Shown: positions 23,504-32,137, counted from the first letter of the stretch. The stretch is 64,000 bases of DNA from Caulobacter sp. 602-2 (GCF_011043625.1 NZ_JAAKGT010000001.1:806001-870000); one strand, 5' to 3'. Program-made: numbers and translations. The notes: a model not told the origin generated them from the letters alone.

Positions 23504-24525
23504 CCTTCGTTCCGCCCCCCATCGCCGCCGTCGACCGGGCGCTGGAGGCCAGACTGCGCGCGAAACTGGACGGCAAGGCCAAGCCGCCGGGGTCCCTTGG
23601 CCGCATCGAGGACCTGGCCGTGCGCCTGGGCCTGATCGCGGACGGCCTGGCGCCCCGCGCCGACCGCACGACCCTGCTGGTGTTCGCCGGCGACCACGGC
23701 CTGACGCAGGAAGGCGTCTCCAGCTATCCGTCGAGCGTGACGGTGGCGATGGTCGGCCTGTTCCTGTCGGGCCGGTCCAGCGTCAACGCCTTCGCCAAGG
23801 CGACGGGCGTGTCGGTCAAGGTGGTCGACGCCGGCGTCGCCGCCGACCTGCCGAGCCACCCCGACCTGATCGACGCCAAGGTGCGCCTGGGCGCCCGCAA
23901 CGCCGCCCGCGAGCCGGCCTTGACCCGACAGGAGACCCACCTGGCCCTGACGCGGGGGATCGAGATCGCCGGCCAGGCCCTCGACACCGCCGACGTGCTG
24001 GCCATCGGCGAGATGGGCATCGGCAACAGCTCGGCCGCCGCCCTCGTCATGCATCGCCTGGCGCCGGCGCGGCTGGAAGCATGCGTGGGCCAGGGCACAG
24101 GCCACGACGCCGAGGGCCTGGCCCGCAAGGCCGCCGCCATCGCCCGCGCCGCCGCCCGCAGCGACGCCGAGGATCCTTTCTCGGTGCTGGCCGAGTTCGG
24201 CGGCTGCGAGATCGCCATGATGGCCGGCGCGGTGCTGGGCGCGGCCGCGCGGCGACGCCCGGTGCTGGTCGACGGCTTCATCGCCACCGCCGCCGCGCTG
24301 GCGGCAGTGCGCCTGGCGCCCGAGGCGCTGGACTACTGCGTCTTCGCCCACGGTTCGGCCGAGAAGGGCCACGGCGCGATGCTGGCCGCTCTGGGCGTCG
24401 AGCCCCTGCTGGACCTTGGCCTGCGGCTAGGCGAAGGCACCGGCGCGGTGCTGGCCGCCCCGCTGCTGGCGGCGGCCGCGAACCTGCTCACCGAGGTGGC
24501 CGACCTGGCCGACGTGCTGGGATGA
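23500..24525 (+). CDS. cobT: Nicotinate-nucleotide--dimethylbenzimidazole phosphoribosyltransferase
   Basis: The 341-residue enzyme has KPPGSLGRIEDLAVRLGLIA near the start, VFAGDHGLTQEGVSSYPSSV, IGEMGIGNSSAAAL, and the catalytic-Glu region LGLRLGEGTGAVLA near the C-terminus. It makes alpha-ribazole 5'-phosphate from nicotinate mononucleotide and the lower base. It overlaps cobD and cobS by 4 bases each. The lower-base synthase BluB is not in the window. Confidence 0.96.
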   Translation: MTFVPPPIAAVDRALEARLRAKLDGKAKPPGSLGRIEDLAVRLGLIADGLAPRADRTTLLVFAGDHGLTQEGVSSYPSSVTVAMVGLFLSGRSSVNAFAKATGVSVKVVDAGVAADLPSHPDLIDAKVRLGARNAAREPALTRQETHLALTRGIEIAGQALDTADVLAIGEMGIGNSSAAALVMHRLAPARLEACVGQGTGHDAEGLARKAAAIARAAARSDAEDPFSVLAEFGGCEIAMMAGAVLGAAARRRPVLVDGFIATAAALAAVRLAPEALDYCVFAHGSAEKGHGAMLAALGVEPLLDLGLRLGEGTGAVLAAPLLAAAANLLTEVADLADVLG

Positions 24526-25280
24526 TCGGCCGGCAGGTCCAGTTGCTGCTCTGCGCGGTGCAGTTCCTGACGCGCCTGCCGACCCCGCCGCTGCGCGGGT
24601 TCGAACCCGACTGGATCACCCGCTCGGCGCGCTACTTCCCGCTGGTCGGGCTGCTGGTCGGCGGGATCAGCGCCCTGGCGCTGCTGGCGGCCAGCGCCGG
24701 CTGGAGCGGCTGGCTGCCGGCGATCCTGGCCCTGGGCGTCGGCTTCCTGGTCACCGGCGGCTTTCACGAGGACGGCTTGGCCGACAGCGCCGACGGCCTG
24801 GGCGGCGGCCAGACCCGCGAACGCCGCCTGGAGATCATGAAGGACAGCCGGGTCGGCACCTACGGCGTGCTGGCGCTGGTGACGATCCTGGGCGCCAAGG
24901 CCGCGGCCCTGGCCAGCCTGACGCCGCTGAACGCGGCCCTGGCTCTTGTGACCGCCCACGGGGTCGGCCGCGTCGCCGCCGTGGCGGCCATGGCCGCCCT
25001 GCCCCATGTGAGCGACCGCGACCACGCCAAGTACAAGCCCGCGCCCGACGGCGTGAAGCCGGCCGAGGTGCTGATCGCCGCGATCCTGGGCCTGTGGCCG
25101 CTGCTGCTGGCGCCGGCACTGGGCGCGCTGGCGGCGATCGCCTTCGCCGCTCTCCTGGCCACGGCCATGGCCCTGCTGGCCCGCCGCCTGATCGGCGGCT
25201 ATGTCGGCGACGTGCTGGGCGCGATCGAACAGGTCGCCGAGTTGGGCGTCCTGCTGGGCCTGGCGGCGTTTCTGGCATGA
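24522..25280 (+). CDS. cobS: Adenosylcobinamide-GDP ribazoletransferase (CobS/CobV)
   Basis: The 252-residue multi-span membrane protein has the family motif GGFHEDGLADSADGLGGGQT (acidic metal-binding cluster) followed by RLEIMKDSRVGTYGVLALV. It joins adenosylcobinamide-GDP from CobU with alpha-ribazole phosphate from CobT, giving adenosylcobalamin 5'-phosphate. It is coupled to cobT and to the phosphatase gene by ATGA overlaps. Confidence 0.95.
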   Translation: MIGRQVQLLLCAVQFLTRLPTPPLRGFEPDWITRSARYFPLVGLLVGGISALALLAASAGWSGWLPAILALGVGFLVTGGFHEDGLADSADGLGGGQTRERRLEIMKDSRVGTYGVLALVTILGAKAAALASLTPLNAALALVTAHGVGRVAAVAAMAALPHVSDRDHAKYKPAPDGVKPAEVLIAAILGLWPLLLAPALGALAAIAFAALLATAMALLARRLIGGYVGDVLGAIEQVAELGVLLGLAAFLA

Positions 25281-25780
25281 GGCTGGCGGTCTGCCCGCTG
25301 AGCCGGCTGGACGCGCATCTGGCCGCGCACCAGCCCTCGCACGTGGTGAGCCTGCTGTCGCCAAGCGCGCAGCCCCCCGAGATCGGCGCGGTGGAGCGGC
25401 TGCATCTGGCCTTTCACGACGTCGCCGAGCCGCGCGAAGGCCTGGTTACCCCCAGCGCGGCCATGATCGCCGAACTTCTCGCCTTCGCCGACGGCTGGGA
25501 CGGCGCCCGGCCGCTGCTGCTGCACTGCTACGCCGGGGTCAGCCGCTCGACGGCGGCGGCGTTCATCCTGGCCTGCCGCCTGGCGCCGGACCGCGATGAG
25601 GCCGACCTGGCGCAGGCGCTGCGCAGCCTGTCGCCCTCGGCCACGCCCAACCCGCTGATGGTCGCCCTGGCCGACGCCGCGCTGGAACGCCAGGGGCGCA
25701 TGATCGCCGCGATCCGTTCCATCGGTCGGGGCGCCGAGGCCTTCGAAGGCGAGGCCTTCACTTGGGATCCCGCTCAGTAG
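25277..25780 (+). CDS. Dual-specificity/tyrosine-type phosphatase in the B12 operon
   Basis: The 167-residue protein has the cysteine-phosphatase P-loop HCYAGVSRSTAAAF (HCX5R; nucleophile Cys84, Arg90) and an upstream candidate general acid in HDVAEP (about residues 49-54). Compact size and the absence of further domains place it in the small atypical DSP group. It is the last gene of the riboswitch-controlled operon, overlapping cobS by 4 bases. No alpha-ribazole-phosphate phosphatase of the usual histidine-phosphatase type is in the operon, so dephosphorylation of adenosylcobalamin 5'-phosphate or alpha-ribazole phosphate is a plausible job. The substrate is inferred from context only. Confidence 0.82.
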   Translation: MRLAVCPLSRLDAHLAAHQPSHVVSLLSPSAQPPEIGAVERLHLAFHDVAEPREGLVTPSAAMIAELLAFADGWDGARPLLLHCYAGVSRSTAAAFILACRLAPDRDEADLAQALRSLSPSATPNPLMVALADAALERQGRMIAAIRSIGRGAEAFEGEAFTWDPAQ

Positions 25781-26769
25781 GTGACCGTGGCGATCACCTG
25801 GTCTCCGTAGGTGGCGGGCGACGGCGTGGTCTGGGCCGGGACGCGGCCGTACAGGGTCAGCGGCTGGGTTGCGCCCGTGCCGCTGCCGCCGACCGTCAGG
25901 CCCGCGCCGGTCCCCCAGGGCGATCCCCGGGCCTCGTCCTTGTAGATGCCGTAGGTGACATACTGGCTGGCGGCCTTCATTCGCCGGGCCGTGGCCGAGG
26001 TTCCCTGCTGGCCGTTGTCGAGGCCGATGGCGTAGGGGGTGTCCTTGGTGCAGGTCACCGACATGCCGGTCTGGGCGTCCTTGTTGGCGCTCAGCACGCC
26101 GACATTGCCGAAGTTGAGATTGCCGGTCGTGATCGTGCAGTCGGCGATCAGCGTGGCGCTGAAGGTGAAGGTGGCCGGGGTCAGGGTCGAGCCGACGGTG
26201 ACCCCCGCGCACGACAGAAGGTTCAGCCCCCAGAAGAAGGTCTGGCCCGTGAAGCTGGTGGAATAGGTGCCCGGCAAGGTGGTCGTACTGGTCGACAGCC
26301 GCAGATAGACGGTCTGGTTGACGTTGATCGAACTGCCCGTGCCGGGATTGGCGGTGATCGTCGGCACCGTGCCGAACACCAGCAGCACCGACGAGCCCCA
26401 GGGCTGGGTGCGGCCGCTGTCCTGATAGATCTGGAACGGCACGGTGGCGCCGCCCGGTCCGGCCATATAGCGCTGGCCCGCGCCGTTGCTGCCGCCGGAT
26501 CCCGCGTCGAGGTTGGGGCACAGAGAGACCGGCAGCAGCGGGGTCAGTCCCGTACAACTGAAGTTGAGGTTGGCGGTGGCGTCGACATTGCCGGCCGTCA
26601 GCGGGCTGAGGGTCGAGCCGAGATTGACGCTGGAGATCGAGGCGCTGCAGCTGGCCGCGGCCCGGGCTTGCGACGGCGCGCCGAACCAGGCCAGGGCCAG
26701 CACCAGCAGGCCGGCCAGCGTCGCCAGGCGCAGAGGCCAGCGCCTAGCGGCAGACGGCGTCGACGACAT
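25774..26769 (-). CDS. Two-domain spore coat U (SCPU) protein, probable Csu-type tip adhesin (CsuE-like)
   Basis: The 331-residue secreted protein has a signal peptide ending SQARA-A, then two SCPU/CsuA-B domains. The first (residues ~40-180, CSASISSVNLGSTLSPLTAG) and second (~190-331, CTITTGNLNFGNVGVLSANK ... ending GDQVIATVTY) each carry an N-terminal Cys and the closing beta-strand motif. In archaic chaperone-usher systems the two-domain SCPU protein is the tip adhesin, encoded last after pilin, chaperone and usher, as here. It overlaps the usher gene by 26 bases and the convergent phosphatase gene by 7. Confidence 0.85.
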   Translation of the reverse strand: MSSTPSAARRWPLRLATLAGLLVLALAWFGAPSQARAAASCSASISSVNLGSTLSPLTAGNVDATANLNFSCTGLTPLLPVSLCPNLDAGSGGSNGAGQRYMAGPGGATVPFQIYQDSGRTQPWGSSVLLVFGTVPTITANPGTGSSINVNQTVYLRLSTSTTTLPGTYSTSFTGQTFFWGLNLLSCAGVTVGSTLTPATFTFSATLIADCTITTGNLNFGNVGVLSANKDAQTGMSVTCTKDTPYAIGLDNGQQGTSATARRMKAASQYVTYGIYKDEARGSPWGTGAGLTVGGSGTGATQPLTLYGRVPAQTTPSPATYGDQVIATVTY

Positions 26770-29143
26770 GCCGGCCTCCCTCGCTGGCGGCAGCCCCCAG
26801 GACCAGCCGCGCCACGCATTCGTTCCCGTCCTCGACGACCACGCGCAGGTCGCCGTCCGCGATCACGCCGGTCAGGAAGGTCTGGCCATCGTAGCCGACG
26901 ATGGCGCGCTCGGCGACGCCGGGGCGGATCACCTCGGCGCCCGGCGGCACGAATCCGCCGTCGGGGCGATAGAGGGTCAGCAGCACCGCAGGCGGGCTCC
27001 TGCCCACGCCGAAGCGGACGATGGCCCCGCCCCCCGCCGTCGGCGTGACGGTGCGCTCGGTCTGGGCCGCCTCCAGCTCCAGCGGCAGGTCCTGGCTGTC
27101 GATCGACAGCCGGTTGATCTCGAAGGCCTCCAGATTGCGCACCAGCAGCCGGCCGTTGCGGTCGCTACGGCCGACCTTCTGGTTCTGATAGAGCACCGGC
27201 ACGTCGGGAGCGCCGACCTCGACCAGGGCGAAGGCGCCTTCCAGGCGGTTGGTCGCCGCACTCACCCCGCCCAGCCAGGCCAGAGCGCCCTCGACCTGAA
27301 CCTGACCCCGGGCCGCGCCGTCGGCGTACTGCACCGCGCCCGAGACGCGGGCGTTGCGGCCTCGATAGGCGGCCTGCACCTCGCCCGCCTGCCGGGCGCC
27401 CTGCTCGATCCTGGCGCGCCAGCCGTAGCTGCCGTCGGCCTGGGTCTCGGCGCGGCTGGCCTCGACGAAGCCGAAGGTGTCGCCGCCCTGGGCCTGGACG
27501 CCGGCGGTGGCCGAGCCGGTCGAGCCCAGGGGGATTGAGATCCCGAAGAAGGCGCCGGTGTCGCGACGCTCGCCGCGGCTGACATAGCCTGTGACGTAGG
27601 CCGTCACCCGGTCGGCCAGGGTGTGGCGCAGCGATCCGCTCCACACCTGGCGACGCGGCCCGGTGGCCGGCGTCTGGGCGCTGTAGGAGGCGCTGGCGAC
27701 GGGCGCCTCTCCGCCGCGCATCAGCAGAGCCAGGCGCAGCGGACTGGAGACCGTGACCTGGTCGATGGCGCGCGGCGGCTCGTCGCCGGCCATCTGCCAG
27801 TTGCGATAGAACGACGGACGCGAGGTCACCGAGGCCAGGTCGCGATAGCCCGCCGAGGCCCGCATGCTCATCCCCGAGACGTAGAGACCGGCGAACCGGC
27901 TGTCGAAGATCACCGCGGCCAGCGCGCCGGCGCGGTCGTCGACATGGCTGGCGGCCGCCGAGGCCGAAACCACGCCCAGCCCGCCGACCTGCGCCGTGAC
28001 CCCGCCGCCGCCCTGCACCAGGCCCGCGCCGGCCTCGACGTGGCCCTCGACCGTCAGGGCGTCGAACACGCCGTAGCGCAGGCTGGCCGAGCCGATCGGC
28101 GAGCCGGCGTAATCGGCCGACTCCACGCCGAAGCCGCGACGGGCGAACCCCGCCTCCGCCGAGAAGTCGGCCAGTCCCTTGCGCAGCAGCAACGGCGTGG
28201 CGAAGAACGGCGCGTCCACCGCCACCTGGCGGCCGGCGGCGTCGGCGAGCACCAGCCGCACGTTGCTGTAGCCCTGGGCCGACGGCAGGCCATCGATCCG
28301 AATGGGCCCGGCCCCCACCGGCCTGCTGAGGATGCGGTTGTCGTTGACGTACAGCTCCAGCGTCGACGGCGCGGCCGCGGTGGCCGCCAGCCGCGGCGAG
28401 GGCATGGTGACAATGTCGGGCCGGGTGGCGAAATCGCGGCGGATCTGGAAGCCGGCCATGCGGATCGGCCGGGTCCAGGCGAAGCCGCCATTGATGTAGT
28501 CGCCGCCGCGCAGGCCCAGCATCCGCTTGGGATCGTACCAGGACCAGGTGGTGTCGAGACGCACGATGCGGGTCTCTTCGCCAACGTGGCTGGCCGAGAC
28601 CCCGCTGGCCAAGGCGCCGAAACGGCCGAAGACGCGGCCGTCGAGCGCCAGCCCCATGGCGTCGACGCCCAGTGCGTCGTCGGCGTCGACCTGACCGGCG
28701 TCGGCCGAGAAGATGTAGTTGAGCACCGCGCCCAGGTCCTGGCGCGGCGCGCCGGCCGCTTCGCGGCGGACGGCCAGGTTGAAGCGCTGGATCGCCAGCC
28801 GGTCGAGATCGGCCGTGACCATCAGGCGCTGGCCGGGATCGTCATAGACCGCCGTCAGGCCCGGAACGCCGGTCAGGTCGACCAGGCCGACGGCCGGGGC
28901 GGCCAGACCGACGGCGCGCATCTCGTCGGCCTGCATCCGCAGGCGTCCGTCGCCCTCGCGCTCGACGGCCGCGACCAGGCCGGTGTTGCGGCCGTTGATC
29001 CAGACTTCGAGCTGCAGGTCCTCGCGCATGGTCGCGACGGTCTTGAGATCGGGGAGCGGCAGGTCCTGGGCCAGGGCGCTGGCCCCGCAGACGGCGAAGA
29101 CGGCGCTCAGAAGGGCCGCCTCAGTCGCTCTTGAGCGGCGCAT
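26744..29143 (-). CDS. Fimbrial outer-membrane usher (CsuD-like)
   Basis: The 799-residue protein has a signal peptide (AVCGASALAQ), an N-terminal chaperone-binding domain, then a 24-strand-type barrel with usher signatures (SRPVGAGPIRIDGLPSAQGY, SNVRLVLADAAGRQVAVDAP, GFARRGFGVESADYAGSPIG). A C-terminal domain has GSDRNGRLLVRNLEAFEINR-like text (here VGRSDRNGRLLVRNLEAFEI) and the final Cys pair (NECVARLVLG ... VDAVCR). It threads pilin subunits through the outer membrane. It overlaps the chaperone gene by 23 bases. Confidence 0.93.
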   Translation of the reverse strand: MRRSRATEAALLSAVFAVCGASALAQDLPLPDLKTVATMREDLQLEVWINGRNTGLVAAVEREGDGRLRMQADEMRAVGLAAPAVGLVDLTGVPGLTAVYDDPGQRLMVTADLDRLAIQRFNLAVRREAAGAPRQDLGAVLNYIFSADAGQVDADDALGVDAMGLALDGRVFGRFGALASGVSASHVGEETRIVRLDTTWSWYDPKRMLGLRGGDYINGGFAWTRPIRMAGFQIRRDFATRPDIVTMPSPRLAATAAAPSTLELYVNDNRILSRPVGAGPIRIDGLPSAQGYSNVRLVLADAAGRQVAVDAPFFATPLLLRKGLADFSAEAGFARRGFGVESADYAGSPIGSASLRYGVFDALTVEGHVEAGAGLVQGGGGVTAQVGGLGVVSASAAASHVDDRAGALAAVIFDSRFAGLYVSGMSMRASAGYRDLASVTSRPSFYRNWQMAGDEPPRAIDQVTVSSPLRLALLMRGGEAPVASASYSAQTPATGPRRQVWSGSLRHTLADRVTAYVTGYVSRGERRDTGAFFGISIPLGSTGSATAGVQAQGGDTFGFVEASRAETQADGSYGWRARIEQGARQAGEVQAAYRGRNARVSGAVQYADGAARGQVQVEGALAWLGGVSAATNRLEGAFALVEVGAPDVPVLYQNQKVGRSDRNGRLLVRNLEAFEINRLSIDSQDLPLELEAAQTERTVTPTAGGGAIVRFGVGRSPPAVLLTLYRPDGGFVPPGAEVIRPGVAERAIVGYDGQTFLTGVIADGDLRVVVEDGNECVARLVLGAAASEGGRHVVDAVCR

Positions 29144-29828
29144 CGATCGGCCCGGTGTCGGTATCGGCGATCAGCCGAGTCCCGGCGGCGGGCTGGAAGG
29201 CCCCCGCGGGCCAGGAGACTTCCGCTCCAGGCAGAACATAGCCCACCAGGCCCTTGCGTTCGGCAAGGACCGCTCCGGAGGCGTCGCCGATCTTCAGATT
29301 GGCCAGACGCAGGCGGCGGGCGCCGGTGTTGCGGCCGACCAGGGCCGCGCCGCCGTCCTCGGACGGCTGCAGCCGCCACTCGATCCGGGGCCGCTCGCGG
29401 CCGGAGCCGAAGAACAGCGGAATGGAGTGGCGCATCAGGAGGGTGACCTGCCGGCCGGACTCGCTGAGCGGCGGCGGCAGTTCGTCGACGATGAGACGGT
29501 AGGATTCCTCGGCCTCGGGCGGGCGGCCGTCGAGGCGCACGACGCGCACCGTGCGGCTGGCGCCGGGATCGACCTTGGCGATCGGCGGGCTGGCCACCAC
29601 CCCGGTCGCCGGGGTCAGCACGTCGCGCCCCCCGGACTGCGTCCAGCGGAACACGCGGATCTGGACGTTCAGCGGGGCGACGTCGTCGTTCTGCAGCGTC
29701 AGGGTCGTCGCGTTCTGGCCGGCCGGCAGGTCCAGGCTCACGGGGCTGACGCGCAGCGACGCGGCGGTCGCTTGCGCGCCGCCGAGCGCGGCCAGGGCCA
29801 GACCGGCCAGGAGGACGACCGGGCGCAT
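29121..29828 (-). CDS. Periplasmic pilus assembly chaperone (CsuC-like)
   Basis: The 235-residue protein has a signal peptide (MRPVVLLAGLALAALGGAQA) and the PapD-like immunoglobulin fold: LRVSPVSLDLPAGQNATTLT, DVAPLNVQIRVFRW, an RTVRVVR strand and the subunit-binding EESYRLIVDELPPP motif near residue 110. It donates a strand to each SCPU subunit and delivers it to the usher. It begins 1 base after the pilin stop. Confidence 0.92.
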   Translation of the reverse strand: MRPVVLLAGLALAALGGAQATAASLRVSPVSLDLPAGQNATTLTLQNDDVAPLNVQIRVFRWTQSGGRDVLTPATGVVASPPIAKVDPGASRTVRVVRLDGRPPEAEESYRLIVDELPPPLSESGRQVTLLMRHSIPLFFGSGRERPRIEWRLQPSEDGGAALVGRNTGARRLRLANLKIGDASGAVLAERKGLVGYVLPGAEVSWPAGAFQPAAGTRLIADTDTGPIDAPLKSD

Positions 29829-29829
29829 C

Positions 29830-30330
29830 TCAGTAGGTGATCGTCACCGCGACCAGGTCGCTATAGGCGCCCTGGGCCGGCGTGGTCTGGGCCGAGACAC
29901 GGCCATAGGCGGTATAGGACTGCACGGCGCCGTTGCCGGTGCCGGCCTGGGTGTCGACGTTCTGGGTGACGCCCCACACCTGCGTGCGGCTCGCGTCTCG
30001 ATAGAGCGCGTAGCCGACCGTGTCGTTGGCGGCGCTGGTCATCTTGCGCGCGCCGACGGTCGCCCCGGTGCCCGCCCCGGCGCTCAGGGCGACCGTGTAG
30101 GGCGTGGAATTGGTGCACTGGACGCCGATGGTGCTGGTGGTGTCGATATTGGCGTCGATGACCCCGTGCGAGCCGAAGTCAACATTCGAGGCCGACTGCA
30201 CCTTGCATTCGCCTTGAATGGTCAAGTTGACCTGAAAAGAACTCGACGCCGTCGCAGCAGTCGCCGAACCAGATATCGCCATGAACGCCATCGTTCCAAT
30301 GACGAAAACTGAAGTCGCTATTTTCCTCAT
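29830..30330 (-). CDS. SCPU-domain major pilin (CsuA/B-like)
   Basis: From the ATG at 30330, with GAAGGGGCGG as ribosome-binding site, the product is 166 residues. A signal peptide (MRKIATSVFVIGTMAFMAIS ... ATA) is followed by a single SCPU domain: CKVQSASNVDFGSHGVIDAN, CTNSTPYTVALSAGAGTGAT, ending YSDLVAVTITY. Upstream in-frame starts would put 51 extra residues before the signal peptide and are rejected. It is first in the pilin-chaperone-usher-adhesin operon, as expected for the abundant subunit. Confidence 0.9.
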   Translation of the reverse strand: MRKIATSVFVIGTMAFMAISGSATAATASSSFQVNLTIQGECKVQSASNVDFGSHGVIDANIDTTSTIGVQCTNSTPYTVALSAGAGTGATVGARKMTSAANDTVGYALYRDASRTQVWGVTQNVDTQAGTGNGAVQSYTAYGRVSAQTTPAQGAYSDLVAVTITY

Positions 30331-30940
30331 GTCCGGCCGCCCCTTCTGGAAATTCGAACAGGATCTCACTCGCGTAAGACTTGCGGCGCTCGCTGTTGCC
30401 GAGTGATTAACGAGCATTAGGGGTAGCTGCGACAGCCGGTCGCGGAAGTTGCGCTCTCCCAGGTGGAGAGTTGACGAATCCACTTCCCCCGGAAGTGGAG
30501 AAACGTCAATTTTCGGGACGTGCTTTGGTTGAGCACAAAGGGAAACGCTGATTTTTGAACGTCGTTATGTCGCGAGCGACTGACATGCATGAAAGTAGCA
30601 GGCCGCCGGCCGCCGCAGGGACGTTATGTCGCAGCCGCCGCCGGGCCAGGAAGACGCCTGAGGGCGGCCCTGAAGGCGGCAATGGCGCGCCTCAGCGCCG
30701 GGTTTCGACAAAACCGGCCGCCATCCTCCAAGCTGGAGCCGGTGGCGTCGGGCAATCTGTCGACGTTCGATCAGCGCTCCACCGCATCGCACGATCGAAT
30801 GGCGCGGCCCTCCTCCCCCGCCCTCGAGGCCGCCCGGCCGTCGTCTCGCCGCCACCCCGACCAGGCGAGACGGCGGCCGCAGGGCCGCGATGGAACACAG
30901 CGAGGCTTCGCGGCTTCCCTTCCCTACAGAGGAGGCCGCC
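30331..30940. other. Intergenic region upstream of the pilus operon and of the DUF3606 gene, no gene supported
   Basis: These 610 bases lie between divergent genes. Near the pilin side are two adjacent short hairpins (CTCTCC/GGAGAG at 30453-30470 and TCCACTTCC/GGAAGTGGA at 30479-30499). CGTTATGTCGC occurs twice (about 30563 and 30622), 59 bases apart. A GC-rich stem GTCTCGCC/GGCGAGAC lies at 30843-30871. Overlapping short frames in 30555-30900 have no family character. Confidence 0.55.
30453..30499. promoter_or_regulatory. Paired hairpins / dyads upstream of the pilus operon
   Basis: CTCTCC...GGAGAG (30453-30470) is followed 8 bases later by TCCACTTCC-CCC-GGAAGTGGA (30479-30499, 9-bp perfect stem). 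They lie 120-170 bases upstream of the pilin start. They could be operator dyads or mark an upstream transcript end; no T-run supports a classic terminator. Confidence 0.35.
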
Positions 30941-31135
30941 ATGCCCCACGTCCGATCCATCCCAGCCCCCCTGCCCGCCGCCGCCGACGACAAGTCCATC
31001 GACCTGCAGGAACCCCGCTCGGTCCGCTACTGGACCGAGACCCTGGGCGTCAGCGAGGAGCAGCTCCACACCGCCTGCGAACACGCCGGCGCGTCGGTCG
31101 AGGAAGTGCGCAGGTATCTGGGCAGCAACAGCTGA
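30941..31135 (+). CDS. DUF3606 domain protein
   Basis: The ATG at 30941, preceded by GAGGAGG, gives a 64-residue protein. Its core SIDLQEPRSVRYWTETLGVS then EEQLHTACEHAGASVEEVRR matches DUF3606, with the helix-turn-helix-like spacing seen in the other copy at 10139-10321. Function is unknown. It ends just before the 3' end of the convergent tRNA gene. Confidence 0.75.
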   Translation: MPHVRSIPAPLPAAADDKSIDLQEPRSVRYWTETLGVSEEQLHTACEHAGASVEEVRRYLGSNS

Positions 31136-31141
31136 GGGGGC

Positions 31142-31217
31142 TGGTAGGCCTGGAGGGACTCGAACCCCCAACCAGACCGTTATGAGCGGTCGGCTCTAAC
31201 CATTGAGCTACAGGCCC
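31142..31217 (-). tRNA. tRNA with CAT anticodon, probably tRNA-Ile2 (lysidine-modified)
   Basis: The cloverleaf on the minus strand has acceptor GGGCCTG / CAGGCCT, D-stem GCTC/GAGC, anticodon stem GACCG/CGGTC around loop CTCATAA (anticodon CAT), T-loop TTCGAGT and an encoded CCA end. C4 and C5 in the acceptor stem and C32 in the loop resemble the AUA-reading tRNA-Ile2 recognised by TilS rather than elongator tRNA-Met, so I favour Ile2. Elongator Met is the alternative; the initiator is excluded by the paired first position and loop. Confidence 0.85.
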
Positions 31218-31373
31218 CCATGCCGCGCGGGACGAGAGTCGGCGCGGGCGAGGACCGGTCGATTAGCATGGGCTGCACGCGGCTTAAAGGTGCGGTTCAG
31301 GTTGAGTTTGCGACAGGGAAACCAATCGCGGGTCGACGCACTGTCGTGTCCCCGTGCGCAGGAGAACAAGAAC

Positions 31374-32111
31374 ATGATCCGCAACCGCTCGACCGTTCCG
31401 GCCCTGGTCGCCGCCGGCGCCGCCATCCTGGCCCTGTCGGCCGTCCCCGCGGCCGCCCAGAACAACGACGCGGCCTTCCGCGCCACGACCTTCAACCTGT
31501 CGGCCGCCGGCGAGACCGCGATCGCGCCGGACATGGCCACCATCACCCTGGGCGTGCAGAGCGAAGGCGCCAGCGCGGCGGCGGCCCTGTCGGCCAACGG
31601 CGCGGCGATGAACAAGGTGATCGCGGCGCTGAAGAAGGCCGGCGTCGCCGAGCGCGACATCCAGACCTCGAACCTGAACGTCAATCCGCAGTACGCCTAC
31701 GAGCAGAACCAGCCGCCGCGCCTGACCGGCTACCAGGCCAGCAACCAGGTGACGATCCTGGCGCGCGACCTGTCCAAGCTGGGCCAGACCGTGGACGCGG
31801 CCGCCTCGGCCGGCGCCAACACCGTCGGCGGCATCAGCTTTGGCCTGCAGAACCCGCAGAAGGCCGAGGACGAGGCGCGCATCAAGGCCGTGGCGGCCCT
31901 GAAGGCCAAGTCCGACCTCTACGCCCGGGCCACGGGCTACAAGGTGGTGCGCCTGGTCAGCCTGAATGAGGCCGGCGGCTACACGCCCTCGCCCCAGCCC
32001 GCGCCAATGTTCGCCATGGCCAAGCGCGAGATGGCCGATTCGACGGCGATCTCGGGCGGTGAACTGAAGGTGCGGGTCGAGGTCAGCGCCACCTACGAGG
32101 CGCAGCAGTAA
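31374..32111 (+). CDS. SIMPL-domain (DUF541) periplasmic protein
   Basis: The 245-residue protein has a signal peptide (ALVAAGAAILALSAVPAAAQ) and one SIMPL/DUF541 domain: FNLSAAGETAIAPDMATITL then GVQSEGASAAAALSANGAAM, ERDIQTSNLNVNPQYAYEQN, and GYQASNQVTILARDLSKLGQ. These BP26/YggE-like proteins form periplasmic oligomers and are linked to envelope or oxidative stress, though the molecular role is unsettled. The ATG at 31374 has AGGAGAA upstream. An earlier frame opening inside the tRNA is rejected. A strong terminator follows. Confidence 0.9.
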   Translation: MIRNRSTVPALVAAGAAILALSAVPAAAQNNDAAFRATTFNLSAAGETAIAPDMATITLGVQSEGASAAAALSANGAAMNKVIAALKKAGVAERDIQTSNLNVNPQYAYEQNQPPRLTGYQASNQVTILARDLSKLGQTVDAAASAGANTVGGISFGLQNPQKAEDEARIKAVAALKAKSDLYARATGYKVVRLVSLNEAGGYTPSPQPAPMFAMAKREMADSTAISGGELKVRVEVSATYEAQQ

Positions 32112-32137
32112 CGACCAGGATCAGTCCTGAAACCGGA

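Noticed and set aside
30407-30421. TTAA-N7-TAGG resembling a CtrA-type binding site upstream of the pilin gene
   Set aside because: It matches only part of the TTAA-N7-TTAA consensus, and on the strand facing the pilin gene the spacing is wrong.
30555-30935. Overlapping short frames upstream of the DUF3606 gene
   Set aside because: They are Arg/Pro/Ala-rich translations typical of random GC-rich DNA, with no consistent codon bias. Only the 64-residue frame starting at 30941 has a good ribosome-binding site and a family match.
31203-31373. N-terminal extension of the SIMPL protein to an upstream start
   Set aside because: The extension would begin inside the tRNA gene and place 57 residues before a clear signal peptide; the ATG at 31374 has a good ribosome-binding site.
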